Source: Alkalibacillus flavidus
GTDB taxonomy: Bacteria > Bacillota > Bacilli > Bacillales > Alkalibacillaceae
Reading direction: 5' to 3'
Assembly: GCF_040545925.1 (NCBI RefSeq)
Contig: NZ_JBEPMX010000003.1
Location: 124,001 to 188,000 of the forward strand
DNA length: 64,000 nt
The notes beneath the pieces were generated by a model, which did no database searches, was not told the origin of the DNA, and saw nothing but the letters and a program-made list of their open reading frames with translations. This document shows positions 34,669-42,661 of this stretch, one piece after another. How positions within the stretch are numbered: position 1 is the stretch's first letter; each line of letters begins with the position of its first letter. Position numbers and translations under genes: made by a program.

Positions 34669-35184
34669 TTACTTATCGAACGGACCGATTAAGAAGCTTA
34701 GTTCCGCTTCATGTTCATCACTCGGGAATAGTTCTTCAGGAAAGCATTCCGAGACTTCGCATGTTGTATCATGCTCTCGTGCAAATTTTTTAAATAAAGC
34801 TTGAGATGCTTCGTTTGATGGAGTAACCGTCGCTTCTAAATAGCGGACGTCACGGCAAGCATCACGTTCAATTAATTCGTTCAATATTTTAGACGCCAGT
34901 CCTTTACCTCGTTGCGACGAATCGACGCCAATTTGCCAAACGAACACGACATCTTGCCTTTCCGGGGGGATGAATGCTGTTACGAATCCGACGACTTGAT
35001 CGTCTTCTTTCGCAACGACACATGTTTCGGCGAAATATTCGCACATCATAATATATTTATAAGCTGAGTTTTGATCCAAAGATGACTTGTTTACCAATTC
35101 CCACATCGCTGATCCATCTTTAGCACTTGGCTTTTCTAACGTTAGCGCCTCAGTTGGATTCAGTGTTGCTGTTTGATTGTTAAT
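34669..35184 (-). CDS. ectA: diaminobutyrate acetyltransferase, probable ATT start
   Basis: A GNAT acetyltransferase making N-gamma-acetyl-diaminobutyrate for ectoine synthesis. The acetyl-CoA loop is QIGVDSSQRGKGLASKIL and the EctA-typical ends are LEKPSAKDGSAMWELVNKSS and YLEATVTPSNEASQALFKKFA. No ATG or GTG is well placed: GAAAGGAG (35193-35200) stands 8 bases before ATT at 35184, while an in-frame TTG at 35202 lies before this site and has none of its own. I therefore prefer ATT 35184 (about 171 residues), a rare start codon, or a changed ATG. If TTG were used, the protein would have 177 residues. Confidence 0.85.
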   Translation of the reverse strand: MNNQTATLNPTEALTLEKPSAKDGSAMWELVNKSSLDQNSAYKYIMMCEYFAETCVVAKEDDQVVGFVTAFIPPERQDVVFVWQIGVDSSQRGKGLASKILNELIERDACRDVRYLEATVTPSNEASQALFKKFAREHDTTCEVSECFPEELFPSDEHEAELSFLIGPFDK

Positions 35185-35457
35185 GGTAACGACTCCTTTC
35201 AAAATTGGTGTTAACGATTGTTTCCATAATTAATCATAACGAGCGCACCATTTTTAATCAAACGGGTTTAAACGTGATTAACAAGCATTCATCTAACTTA
35301 TTGTCGATGAGACGAACTTGCATTAAGGAACTTAATAAATGCTACCATATTGTATCGATTGCTTAGAATTATTCAAGATTTAGTGATTTTTCTGGAAATT
35401 TACGTGATGACCTTCTTCTCATCGACGCATCACCTGAGTAAAGCGCCAAAGCTGTTA

Positions 35458-36156
35458 TCATGCCTTATCGTGACCATAAACAGATACAAATTGTTGATTC
35501 AACTCAAACATAGAGCCGTTCCACGCCAGCACATTCTGCACATAACCGAGGGCATCTGCATTATAAAGCCCGGCAATCCGTTGATAAACTAATAAATCAT
35601 ACACACCATCACGATCATAATCAACAGGATAAAAGCCACTCATCGGATTCACCCAACCTTGAACTGGCTTTTTCAATTGACCTTCAGCGTCATAAATATC
35701 ATCTAAATACTCGCTCGACCTTAAAGATAAATCAATACTATAAATCGAATTATTACGATCACTTGTGAGATGAACACGATAATCATCTTGGTAATGAACT
35801 TGGTATGTGTACATTTTTTGGTAGTAATCACTGCTAAACAACTGTCGCAAATGGTGTTGATCAATCGTGTAAATATAAGCGTTAACCGTTGCCCCACTAC
35901 TCCCTGTCGCAATGGTCACCACAATCTGCTCTGCTTGCATTTCAGCTAGACGACCGAGCCATAGGACAGGTTCATACCCATGATGATCGTCTAATGGCGT
36001 GCTATATACATACCCTGTCACACCATCTTGGACAACTAAGGTTAAATCTTTCCAAAAAGGGATTGTCGTTTGTCGACGCCCCCAAATCATCACACAATCT
36101 TGAATGCCATCCCCTGTCACATCCCCATAAGTCATCGTCACGATTTCATCATTCAT
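35458..36156 (-). CDS. FG-GAP/VCBS repeat-like hypothetical protein
   Basis: A 232-residue protein with two calcium-loop-like motifs of integrin/FG-GAP type, GDVTGDGIQDCVMI near residue 10 and DYDRDGVYDLLVY near residue 190, and beta-rich sequence between them, suggesting a propeller-like fragment. No signal peptide or membrane segment is visible, unusual for this class, so localisation is uncertain. Similar short VCBS-type proteins occur in Bacillaceae; function unknown. AAGGAG lies before the ATG. Upstream is phrase array D. Confidence 0.65.
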   Translation of the reverse strand: MNDEIVTMTYGDVTGDGIQDCVMIWGRRQTTIPFWKDLTLVVQDGVTGYVYSTPLDDHHGYEPVLWLGRLAEMQAEQIVVTIATGSSGATVNAYIYTIDQHHLRQLFSSDYYQKMYTYQVHYQDDYRVHLTSDRNNSIYSIDLSLRSSEYLDDIYDAEGQLKKPVQGWVNPMSGFYPVDYDRDGVYDLLVYQRIAGLYNADALGYVQNVLAWNGSMFELNQQFVSVYGHDKA

Positions 36157-36185
36157 CCAGACCGCTCCTTTTTGTCTATGATTGA

Positions 36186-36284
36186 AATGTGGTGCAACAA
36201 ACGACCATTTTGGCGCAACACGTTTTGAGTTTGATTCAAGCTAAAACAAGATTGGTTCAACTATGACAAAAGTTGAATCAAGCA
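36186..36284. repeat. phrase array D, exact 21-bp period
   Basis: Five phrases of the type TTGATTCAAG or TGGCGCAACA. Aligned starts are 36190, 36211, 36232, 36253 and 36274, all 21 bp apart. The spacer ends often read ACAAA. Located between the VCBS-like gene and the metQ terminator. Confidence 0.75.
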
Positions 36285-36290
36285 CCACAT

Positions 36291-36325
36291 AAAAAATCCC
36301 TCTAGCACACTATATGCTAGAGGGA
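36291..36325 (-). terminator. terminator of the methionine transport operon
   Basis: TCCCTCTAGCA pairs with TGCTAGAGGGA (11 bp), with a T run on the minus strand. Confidence 0.9.
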
Positions 36326-36343
36326 CTTCTAACCATTCACTTT

Positions 36344-37219
36344 TTAGAAGGCTGGGACAGATGCGCCACCTTCACGATTTTCTAAAAATTCACGAACGTC
36401 TTCGCTCGTCATCGCCTCAGCTAATTTTTGAATTAACTCTGAGTCCGCATTATCTTCACGCGCGACTAATGTAATCGTAAATTTATTGTCTTCTGCCTCA
36501 GTCGCCAGCGCGTCATCAGCTGGTGTTAAGTCGATATTACCCGCATGCGTCGGGTTCAAGATCACACCATCAACGTCTTCATATAAACGTGCTAACGCTG
36601 CAATACCCGCTTGTTCGAAACTAAAGTTATGAGAATCTTCCTTAATATCATCTAAACCGTATTGATTACTATCCGTATCTTTCATTTCAATAAGGTCATT
36701 GGATGCTAATAGACGAAGTGAGCGGTCGATATTAGACGGGTCATTGGCAATACCAATCGTCGCATCATCTGGAAGAGCGTCTAAACTATCATACTCTTTT
36801 GCATAAAGGCCAAAGTTCGCAAAATAAATTGGCTGAACTTCCGTCAAGTTCGCATCTTTATTGTTGTTATATTGTTTCATGAATGGAACGTGTTGTGAGA
36901 AGTTGGCATCGACTTCTCCATTCGCTAAAGCTTCATTCGGTTGAATGTAATCGCCCATTTCAACTAATTCAACTTCAATGTTTTCTTCTGCAAGATTCTC
37001 TTTGGCAATTTCAACAACATCTGTCATCGGTGATTCAACAGATGCCACTCTGATTGTTTGCGTTTCTTCTTCACTATTATTGTTGTCAGTCGATTCATTA
37101 CTAGCTTCATTCGTTGATTCATTATCTGATTCGCCCGCGTTTTCACTATCATCACCGCCGCCACAAGCGACTAAAACCGTGATTAAAACAGCCATCATGA
37201 GCATTAACCATTTTTTCAT
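36344..37219 (-). CDS. metQ: methionine ABC transporter substrate-binding lipoprotein
   Basis: A 291-residue NlpA/MetQ lipoprotein. The signal peptide ends at VLVACGGG (Cys19), followed by an acidic, Asn/Ser-rich linker typical of halophile lipoproteins. Ligand-domain segments include FSQHVPFMKQYN, GIANDPSNIDRSLRLL and NFSFEQAGIAALARLYEDVDGVILN. It should deliver methionine to the MetI-MetN pair encoded just upstream in the same operon. Confidence 0.92.
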   Translation of the reverse strand: MKKWLMLMMAVLITVLVACGGGDDSENAGESDNESTNEASNESTDNNNSEEETQTIRVASVESPMTDVVEIAKENLAEENIEVELVEMGDYIQPNEALANGEVDANFSQHVPFMKQYNNNKDANLTEVQPIYFANFGLYAKEYDSLDALPDDATIGIANDPSNIDRSLRLLASNDLIEMKDTDSNQYGLDDIKEDSHNFSFEQAGIAALARLYEDVDGVILNPTHAGNIDLTPADDALATEAEDNKFTITLVAREDNADSELIQKLAEAMTSEDVREFLENREGGASVPAF

Positions 37220-37232
37220 TTACAATCTCCCC

Positions 37233-37898
37233 TTATCGTTTGTCTATTTTTCTTGCTAATGTAATGCCAGCATATTGAATGAATTGCACAAATATCACCA
37301 TAATAATGATAATATAAATCATCAAATCAGTTTGAAATTGTTGGTAACCATAGCGAATCGCGAAATCTCCGATACCACCGCCACCGACGACACCCATAAT
37401 CGTCGAATACGATATAAAGCTAATCGTCGATGTTGTCATACTTAAGACAAGTGCCGAACGAGCTTCGACGTATAGAAATTTAATAATAATATCTTTAACA
37501 GAAGCTCCCATCGAAACCGCTGCCTCGATCACACCTCTCGGAACATCAAGCAAAGACTGCTCGACAAGACGCGAGTAATGGGCAATCGCAATGATCGTCA
37601 TCGGAACTGTCGCAGCTGCGGTTCCAATGGCTGTTCCCATCACAAACCGCGTGAACGGAATTAAAAAGATGACAAGTAGTAGAAACGGGAACGAACGGAT
37701 GATATTGACGATTAAGTTTAATGACGAGAAAACGGCCTGGTTTTCTAATAATTGCCCTTTGCGACACAAAAATAAAAACGTCCCAATCGGAAGACCGACT
37801 AATAACGCTGCTAAAATCGCAAAACCGACCATAATAAAGGTTTCGCCAATCGATACCCAAATTTCGGTTTGATATTCGAGTAAAATATCAGGTATCAT
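37233..37898 (-). CDS. metI: methionine ABC transporter permease
   Basis: A 221-residue MetI-type permease with five or six transmembrane helices and the EAA-like loop PRGVIEAAVSMGASVKDIIIKFL. Start ATG 37898 is preceded by GGTGAG and overlaps the end of metN by 11 bp; an in-frame GTG at 37910 would give a 23-bp overlap. metN, metI and metQ form one operon. Confidence 0.92.
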   Translation of the reverse strand: MIPDILLEYQTEIWVSIGETFIMVGFAILAALLVGLPIGTFLFLCRKGQLLENQAVFSSLNLIVNIIRSFPFLLLVIFLIPFTRFVMGTAIGTAAATVPMTIIAIAHYSRLVEQSLLDVPRGVIEAAVSMGASVKDIIIKFLYVEARSALVLSMTTSTISFISYSTIMGVVGGGGIGDFAIRYGYQQFQTDLMIYIIIIMVIFVQFIQYAGITLARKIDKR

Positions 37899-38637
37899 GA
37901 TGCTCACCACCCGACTTCAACCGCTCGACAAAGCCTTCCGCGCTCTGTTCCATCTTACCTACACCTGTCGGCTCGATTTCAACTGTGTCATAAACACGAC
38001 CACCCGCCATCACTGTGACACGTTCACAAACGCTTTTGATGACGTCCATTTCGTGACTCACAATGACGATCGTGACGCCAAACGCTCGATTTATCCGCTG
38101 TAATACTTCGAGCACTTCTGCTGTCGTATTTGGATCGAGCGATGACGTGGGCTCATCGCACAGAAGCACAGTCGGTTGATTCACAATCGCTCTCGCAATC
38201 GCGACCCGTTGTTTTTGCCCGCCACTTAATTGACCAGGGTACTGATCTTTTAATGTTTCAAGTCCGACGAAGCGCAAACTTTCTAATACACGTTCTTCAT
38301 GATCGTGTTTCGGCACTTTCGCCAACTCTAACGGCACAGCGACATTATCGTATACCGTTTTATTACCAACTAAATTGTACCCTTGGAAAATCATCGCCAC
38401 TGATTGTCTTACTTGTCGGATCCGTTTGCCCCTCATGTGATTTAACGTTTCATCACCAATGATAACGTCTCCAGCATCAGGTTTTTCGATGAAATTCATC
38501 AGTCGTAATAACGTCGATTTCCCAGCGCCACTCGCACCAATAATACCGTAAATTTCGCCTGATTTAATGCTTAACGATACCGATTCGATCGCTTCGAACG
38601 ATCCAAATCGTTTGCTGACATTATGTAATGTAATCAT
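37888..38637 (-). CDS. metN: methionine ABC transporter ATPase, short form
   Basis: A 249-residue ABC ATPase with Walker A GASGAGKST, signature LSGGQKQRVAIARA and Walker B LLCDEPTSSLDP. Sequence VAVPLELAKVPKHD and the operon with metI and metQ identify it as the methionine importer ATPase. MetN usually has about 340 residues with a C-terminal NIL/ACT-like domain that binds methionine and shuts the pump off; that domain is absent, so feedback inhibition is probably lost or moved. No S-box or T-box is visible upstream. AAAGGGG before ATG 38637. Confidence 0.88.
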   Translation of the reverse strand: MITLHNVSKRFGSFEAIESVSLSIKSGEIYGIIGASGAGKSTLLRLMNFIEKPDAGDVIIGDETLNHMRGKRIRQVRQSVAMIFQGYNLVGNKTVYDNVAVPLELAKVPKHDHEERVLESLRFVGLETLKDQYPGQLSGGQKQRVAIARAIVNQPTVLLCDEPTSSLDPNTTAEVLEVLQRINRAFGVTIVIVSHEMDVIKSVCERVTVMAGGRVYDTVEIEPTGVGKMEQSAEGFVERLKSGGEHHDT

Positions 38638-38743
38638 AAAAAAACCCCTTTCTTAGATGAAAGGTGATTCAGAACTTCTTTATTATAACTCACGTTCACG
38701 GAATTGTCATTAGTTAACAAAACGTTAATCATTCACCGCGCTA

Positions 38744-38865
38744 AATTTTTAAATAACTGCCTTTAGTTTTGAAATAACTGCCTTTAGTTTTGAAATAACT
38801 AGAGCTAGTTATTTCAAAACCCCTTCGATTTATCTCAAAACTTAAGCGATTTATTTAATAAGTGA
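38744..38865. repeat. phrase array A3: three direct and three inverted 21-bp units
   Basis: AAATAA starts at 38751, 38772 and 38793 (21-bp steps). Then the orientation flips: TTATTT, TTATCT and TTATTT start at 38809, 38830 and 38851, again 21 bp apart. The flip point is a palindrome, 16-bp arms 38785-38800 and 38803-38818. It lies between the mqo terminator and the metN start. Confidence 0.88.
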
Positions 38866-38876
38866 GTAATTGATAT

Positions 38877-38913
38877 AAAAAAACACTGAGCTTCTTCTCT
38901 TAAGCTCAGTGTT
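38877..38913 (-). terminator. terminator of mqo
   Basis: AACACTGAGCTT pairs with AAGCTCAGTGTT (12 bp); T residues follow on the minus strand. Confidence 0.9.
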
Positions 38914-38928
38914 ACTCGTTATTAAAAG

Positions 38929-40428
38929 TTATGAATAAGCCTTCGGTTGCGTTAACCCGAGTGTTTCTCCAGTTTTATCGTGCACATGACGAATCAACTC
39001 TGGTTGATCACGTAACGACGATCCATATGATGGGATCATCTCTTTAAGCTTCGACTCCCACTGATCCATATAACTAGGGAAGCAATTTTCCATCACTTCT
39101 AACATGACGTTGACAGCAGTTGAAGCGCCTGGTGAAGCACCTAATAACGCGGAAATCGTCCCATCTTGTGAGCTAACGACTTCTGTACCGAATTGAAGCG
39201 TTCCTTTTCCGCCCGCTTCTGTATCTTTAATCACTTGCACGCGTTGGCCGGCAACGACAATATCCCAGTCTTCACTTTTCGCATCAGGCACGAATTCGCG
39301 TAACGTTTCCATACGCTGTTCTTTCGACTGCATCACTTGTGAGACTAAATATTTCGTTAAGCCCATCTCTTTCGCGCCCGCTGACAACATCGTCATCATA
39401 TTACTTGGACGAACTGATGTCACTAAATCCGTTAATGAACCTGTCTTTAAGAAACGTGGTGAAAAACCAGCGAATGGTCCAAATAATAATGTTTTCTCAT
39501 TGTTAATAAACCGCGTATCCAAATGCGGAACTGACATCGGAGGTGCGCCTACTGGTGCTTTACCATAAACTTTCGCATAATGCTTCTCGACCACTTCAGG
39601 GTTATTACATGCCATGAATAGGCCACTAACAGGGAAGCCACCAATCCCTCGACTCTCAGGAATTCCCGACTTTTGTAATAAATGTAAGCTTCCGCCACCT
39701 GCACCAATAAACACAAACTTCGCTGTATGATGTTGAATATCTCCTGATCTTAGATGACGCACTTTCACATCCCAAGAACCATCAGCGTTTTGAGTCAAAT
39801 CATCGACGTTTTGGTGATACTGCACATCAACACCTTGGTCTGTTAAATGATCAAACAACTTACGCGTCAACGCACCGAAATTCACATCCGTGCCACCGTC
39901 GATCTTCGTTGCAGCCATTGGTTCTTGATCTTGACGCCCTTCCATGATAAGCGGGAACCATTCTTTTAACTGCTCTGGGTCTTCAGAAAACTCCATCGTA
40001 TCAAACAACGGATGATTAGACATTTTCTCATAACGCTTGCGTAAAAACTCAATATTATCACGCCCGCGCACCATACTCATATGCGGTAGCGGCATAATGA
40101 ACTCTTCCGGACGTTCAATGAGCTGTCGGTTCACTAAATAAGACCAAAACTGCTTCGACACCTGAAACTGCTCATTAATATTAATGGCCTTTTGAATATC
40201 TACAGAACCGTCTTCCTGTTCTTTCGTGTAGTTTAATTCACATAAAGCAGCGTGACCCGTTCCAGCATTATTCCATTCATTCGAGCTTTCATCACCTGGC
40301 TTATCCAATTGTTCAAAAACTGTAATATTCCAATCAGGTTGCAATTCTTTTAACATCGTACCTAGAGTCGCACTCATAATACCTGCCCCGATTAAAATGA
40401 CGTCTGTTTTATTCTGCTCATGGCTCAT
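38929..40428 (-). CDS. mqo: malate:quinone oxidoreductase
   Basis: A 499-residue FAD enzyme that oxidises malate to oxaloacetate and passes electrons to quinone at the membrane. The FAD-binding start is VILIGAGIMSATLGTML (residues 10-26); NNAGTGHAALCELNYT, GGTDVNFGALTR and LLGASPGASTAVNVMLEVM are highly specific for Mqo. It replaces or complements NAD-malate dehydrogenase in the citric acid cycle. AGGAAG precedes the ATG at 40428. Monocistronic. Confidence 0.96.
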   Translation of the reverse strand: MSHEQNKTDVILIGAGIMSATLGTMLKELQPDWNITVFEQLDKPGDESSNEWNNAGTGHAALCELNYTKEQEDGSVDIQKAININEQFQVSKQFWSYLVNRQLIERPEEFIMPLPHMSMVRGRDNIEFLRKRYEKMSNHPLFDTMEFSEDPEQLKEWFPLIMEGRQDQEPMAATKIDGGTDVNFGALTRKLFDHLTDQGVDVQYHQNVDDLTQNADGSWDVKVRHLRSGDIQHHTAKFVFIGAGGGSLHLLQKSGIPESRGIGGFPVSGLFMACNNPEVVEKHYAKVYGKAPVGAPPMSVPHLDTRFINNEKTLLFGPFAGFSPRFLKTGSLTDLVTSVRPSNMMTMLSAGAKEMGLTKYLVSQVMQSKEQRMETLREFVPDAKSEDWDIVVAGQRVQVIKDTEAGGKGTLQFGTEVVSSQDGTISALLGASPGASTAVNVMLEVMENCFPSYMDQWESKLKEMIPSYGSSLRDQPELIRHVHDKTGETLGLTQPKAYS

Positions 40429-40562
40429 GTCGATCTTCCTATACTTAAAGTTTTTTTACATTTTTCGCTACAATTCTATTTCTTATTATATAACAGTTCT
40501 CGTTGATTTAAAAGTAAGAAAACCTCATTTCAACTGAGTATTGCACTCAAAATAATAGATAC

Positions 40563-40605
40563 AAAAAATTCCGGACGCATTCAATTAAATTGAACTGCCC
40601 GGAAT
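40563..40605 (-). terminator. terminator of the opuF-cupin operon
   Basis: ATTCCGG pairs with CCGGAAT with an inner TTCAATT/AATTGAA stem; T run on the minus strand. Confidence 0.75.
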
Positions 40606-40634
40606 CACGTTAGACACACCAAACAAACAATTCA

Positions 40635-41126
40635 TTACTCATCCGGCGTCAACATCTTAATCACGTCTTCATGTTCAGGGTATTGCTCCAACAAATCCTC
40701 TTCATCAAACAACTCAAAATCCGCAAAATCAAACCCTGGCGCGACCATACAGCCGACGAGTGAATAGGTGTCGGCCTCAACGACTGACGAGCCAAAAATG
40801 GTATGTTTCGGGACTAATAACTGCGGCGTTTCCCCATTCTCCAAATCCAAACCGAGTTTATGCTTTTGATACTCGCCGCCTGGACTAATCGTATGCACAT
40901 ACAACGGACTGCCGCCATGAAAGTACCACAATTCATCAGACTGCAATCGGTGAAAATGGGAGACGTCTTGTGACCGTAATAAGAAATAAATACTCGTATA
41001 TAACGATCGTTCTGCACCACTGGCGTCTGTCACTAAATCTGATTGATACGTCCCTCGGAAAAAGCCTCCTTCTGGGTGAGGCTCTAATCCAAGTTGATCA
41101 ATAATTGTTTGGGCTGATTGTTTCAT
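40635..41126 (-). CDS. cupin protein, DUF985 family
   Basis: A 163-residue cupin of the DUF985 (YML079w-like) family. Typical segments are LEPHPEGGFFRGTYQS, TSIYFLLRSQDVSHFHRLQSDELWYFHGG and VGCMVAPGFDFADFELF. The function is unknown; related structures resemble sugar epimerases without the active site. It starts 15 bp after opuFB with AGAGGAGG, so it is cotranscribed with the compatible-solute transporter, which is not a known partner. Confidence 0.9.
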   Translation of the reverse strand: MKQSAQTIIDQLGLEPHPEGGFFRGTYQSDLVTDASGAERSLYTSIYFLLRSQDVSHFHRLQSDELWYFHGGSPLYVHTISPGGEYQKHKLGLDLENGETPQLLVPKHTIFGSSVVEADTYSLVGCMVAPGFDFADFELFDEEDLLEQYPEHEDVIKMLTPDE

Positions 41127-41140
41127 ATCACGACCTCCTC

Positions 41141-42661
41141 TTACTCATCTAACAATCCTTCTTCTACTAAATACTCGCGTGCAACCTCTTCAGGTGCTCG
41201 TCCTTCAGCGCCTACTTGATAGTTCATTTCACGCATTTGATCACCTGAAATTTTACCACCAAGTTGATTCAGAACCTCTTCTAATTCAGGATGTTTGTCC
41301 AATGTCTCGGCGCGTAATAACGGCGCTCCCTGATATGGCGGGAATAAATTTTGGTCATCGTCTAACATGACAAGATTATAACGTCGCAGTTCGCCATCTG
41401 TCGCATACGCATCCATTAAATTAATATCGCCTTCTTCAATCGCGGTATAACGAAGCTGTGGTTCCATCGTGGTCACATCCGGGAATTCAAGACCGTACAC
41501 ATCTTGAATACCAAGGTAACCATCTTGACGGTCGCTAAATTCTAATGTGAAGCCAGCGTCGATCTCGTTTTCGACTGATTGTAAATCTGAAATCGTCTCT
41601 AAATTGTATTCACTCGCAAATTGTTCCGTCGTCGCAAGCGTGTACGTATTGTTAAACGCCATCGGTTCTAAAAAACGCATGTCATACTCTTCTAACAGAC
41701 CGGCTCGCGCTTGATTGTATACAACTTCCGCATTATTACTATCAGCTGTTTCATCTAAAAACTGCGTCAAAGCTGTTCCTGTGAATTCAGGATATACATC
41801 AATACTTCCCGTTTCAAGCGCATTAAAGACGAATGATGTTTTCCCTAACCCTGTCTCGAGTTCGACATTTAGATCCGTCTCATCTTCAATTAATAGCTCG
41901 TACATATTAATCAAAATTTCTGGCTCTGTCCCGAGCTTACCGCCAATCACAATCGTGTCATCATCAGTTCCTGTCACATATGGCACAACAATAAATAACA
42001 ACGAGATAAGCACAATCACGACCATCGTTAAAATCGACTGCTTAAACGAGAAAGTTTCCATCTTACGCAATAAACGGTCAAAGATAAGCGCTAATAACGC
42101 CGCAGGAATCGCACCGAAAACAATTAATGCCGTGTTATTTCGGTCAATCCCGAGCAAGATTAAGTCACCTAAGCCACCCGCACCGATTAAAGCCGCGATC
42201 GTCGTTGTCCCGACAATCAACACCATCGACGTTCGAATACCTGCCATAATAACCGGCATCGCAATGGGCAGTTCGACCTTCATAAGCCGTTTCTTCGTAT
42301 TCATGCCCATCGCTGTCGCCGCTTCAATTAACGAACGGTCCACTTCCAAAATCCCGGTATATGTATTCCGCAACACCGGAAGTAACGCATACAACACGAG
42401 CGCAATAATCGCGGGGACTTTACCAATACCGAAAAGCGGGATAAACAAACCAAGCAGTGCCAATGACGGAATCGTTTGCGCGACAGCTGCCACCCCAATA
42501 ATCGGTTCTGCAATTCGTCCTTTTCGGGTTAAATAAATCCCGAGCGGCACGGCAATAAGCACAGCAAAAAACAATGCAATGAACGAGATTTGAATATGTT
42601 CGATTAGTGCTTGCCACAGTTCCCCTTGCCTATTTTGAAATACCGTCCATAAATCAGACAT
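41141..42661 (-). CDS. opuFB: compatible-solute ABC permease fused to binding protein (OpuFB type)
   Basis: A 506-residue fusion. Residues 1-200 are a ProW/OpuCB-type permease with six helices and the loop VDRSLIEAATAMGMNTKKRLMKVELP. After a last helix near residue 215 follows an OpuC-type ligand-binding domain (IVIGGKLGTEPEILINMY, LNVELETGLGKTSFVFNALE, DVYPEFTGTAL, TLATTEQFA). This arrangement is that of OpuF in Bacillus, which imports glycine betaine and related solutes. Start ATG 42661 (GTG 42664 possible), overlapping opuFA by 8 bp and preceded by GGAGGGGAG. Confidence 0.92.
   Translation of the reverse strand: MSDLWTVFQNRQGELWQALIEHIQISFIALFFAVLIAVPLGIYLTRKGRIAEPIIGVAAVAQTIPSLALLGLFIPLFGIGKVPAIIALVLYALLPVLRNTYTGILEVDRSLIEAATAMGMNTKKRLMKVELPIAMPVIMAGIRTSMVLIVGTTTIAALIGAGGLGDLILLGIDRNNTALIVFGAIPAALLALIFDRLLRKMETFSFKQSILTMVVIVLISLLFIVVPYVTGTDDDTIVIGGKLGTEPEILINMYELLIEDETDLNVELETGLGKTSFVFNALETGSIDVYPEFTGTALTQFLDETADSNNAEVVYNQARAGLLEEYDMRFLEPMAFNNTYTLATTEQFASEYNLETISDLQSVENEIDAGFTLEFSDRQDGYLGIQDVYGLEFPDVTTMEPQLRYTAIEEGDINLMDAYATDGELRRYNLVMLDDDQNLFPPYQGAPLLRAETLDKHPELEEVLNQLGGKISGDQMREMNYQVGAEGRAPEEVAREYLVEEGLLDE

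Noticed and set aside
35303..35425. GTCGATGAGA and TCTCATCGAC inverted pair, 103 bp apart
   Set aside because: 10-bp arms with a long loop near ectA could occur by chance; no further support.
38638..38743. S-box or T-box leader before metN
   Set aside because: Only about 100 bases with no conserved core and no terminator/antiterminator pair.
41715..42536. 273-codon frame opposite opuFB
   Set aside because: Antisense shadow of the well-supported opuFB coding sequence, Ser/Ile-rich composition.
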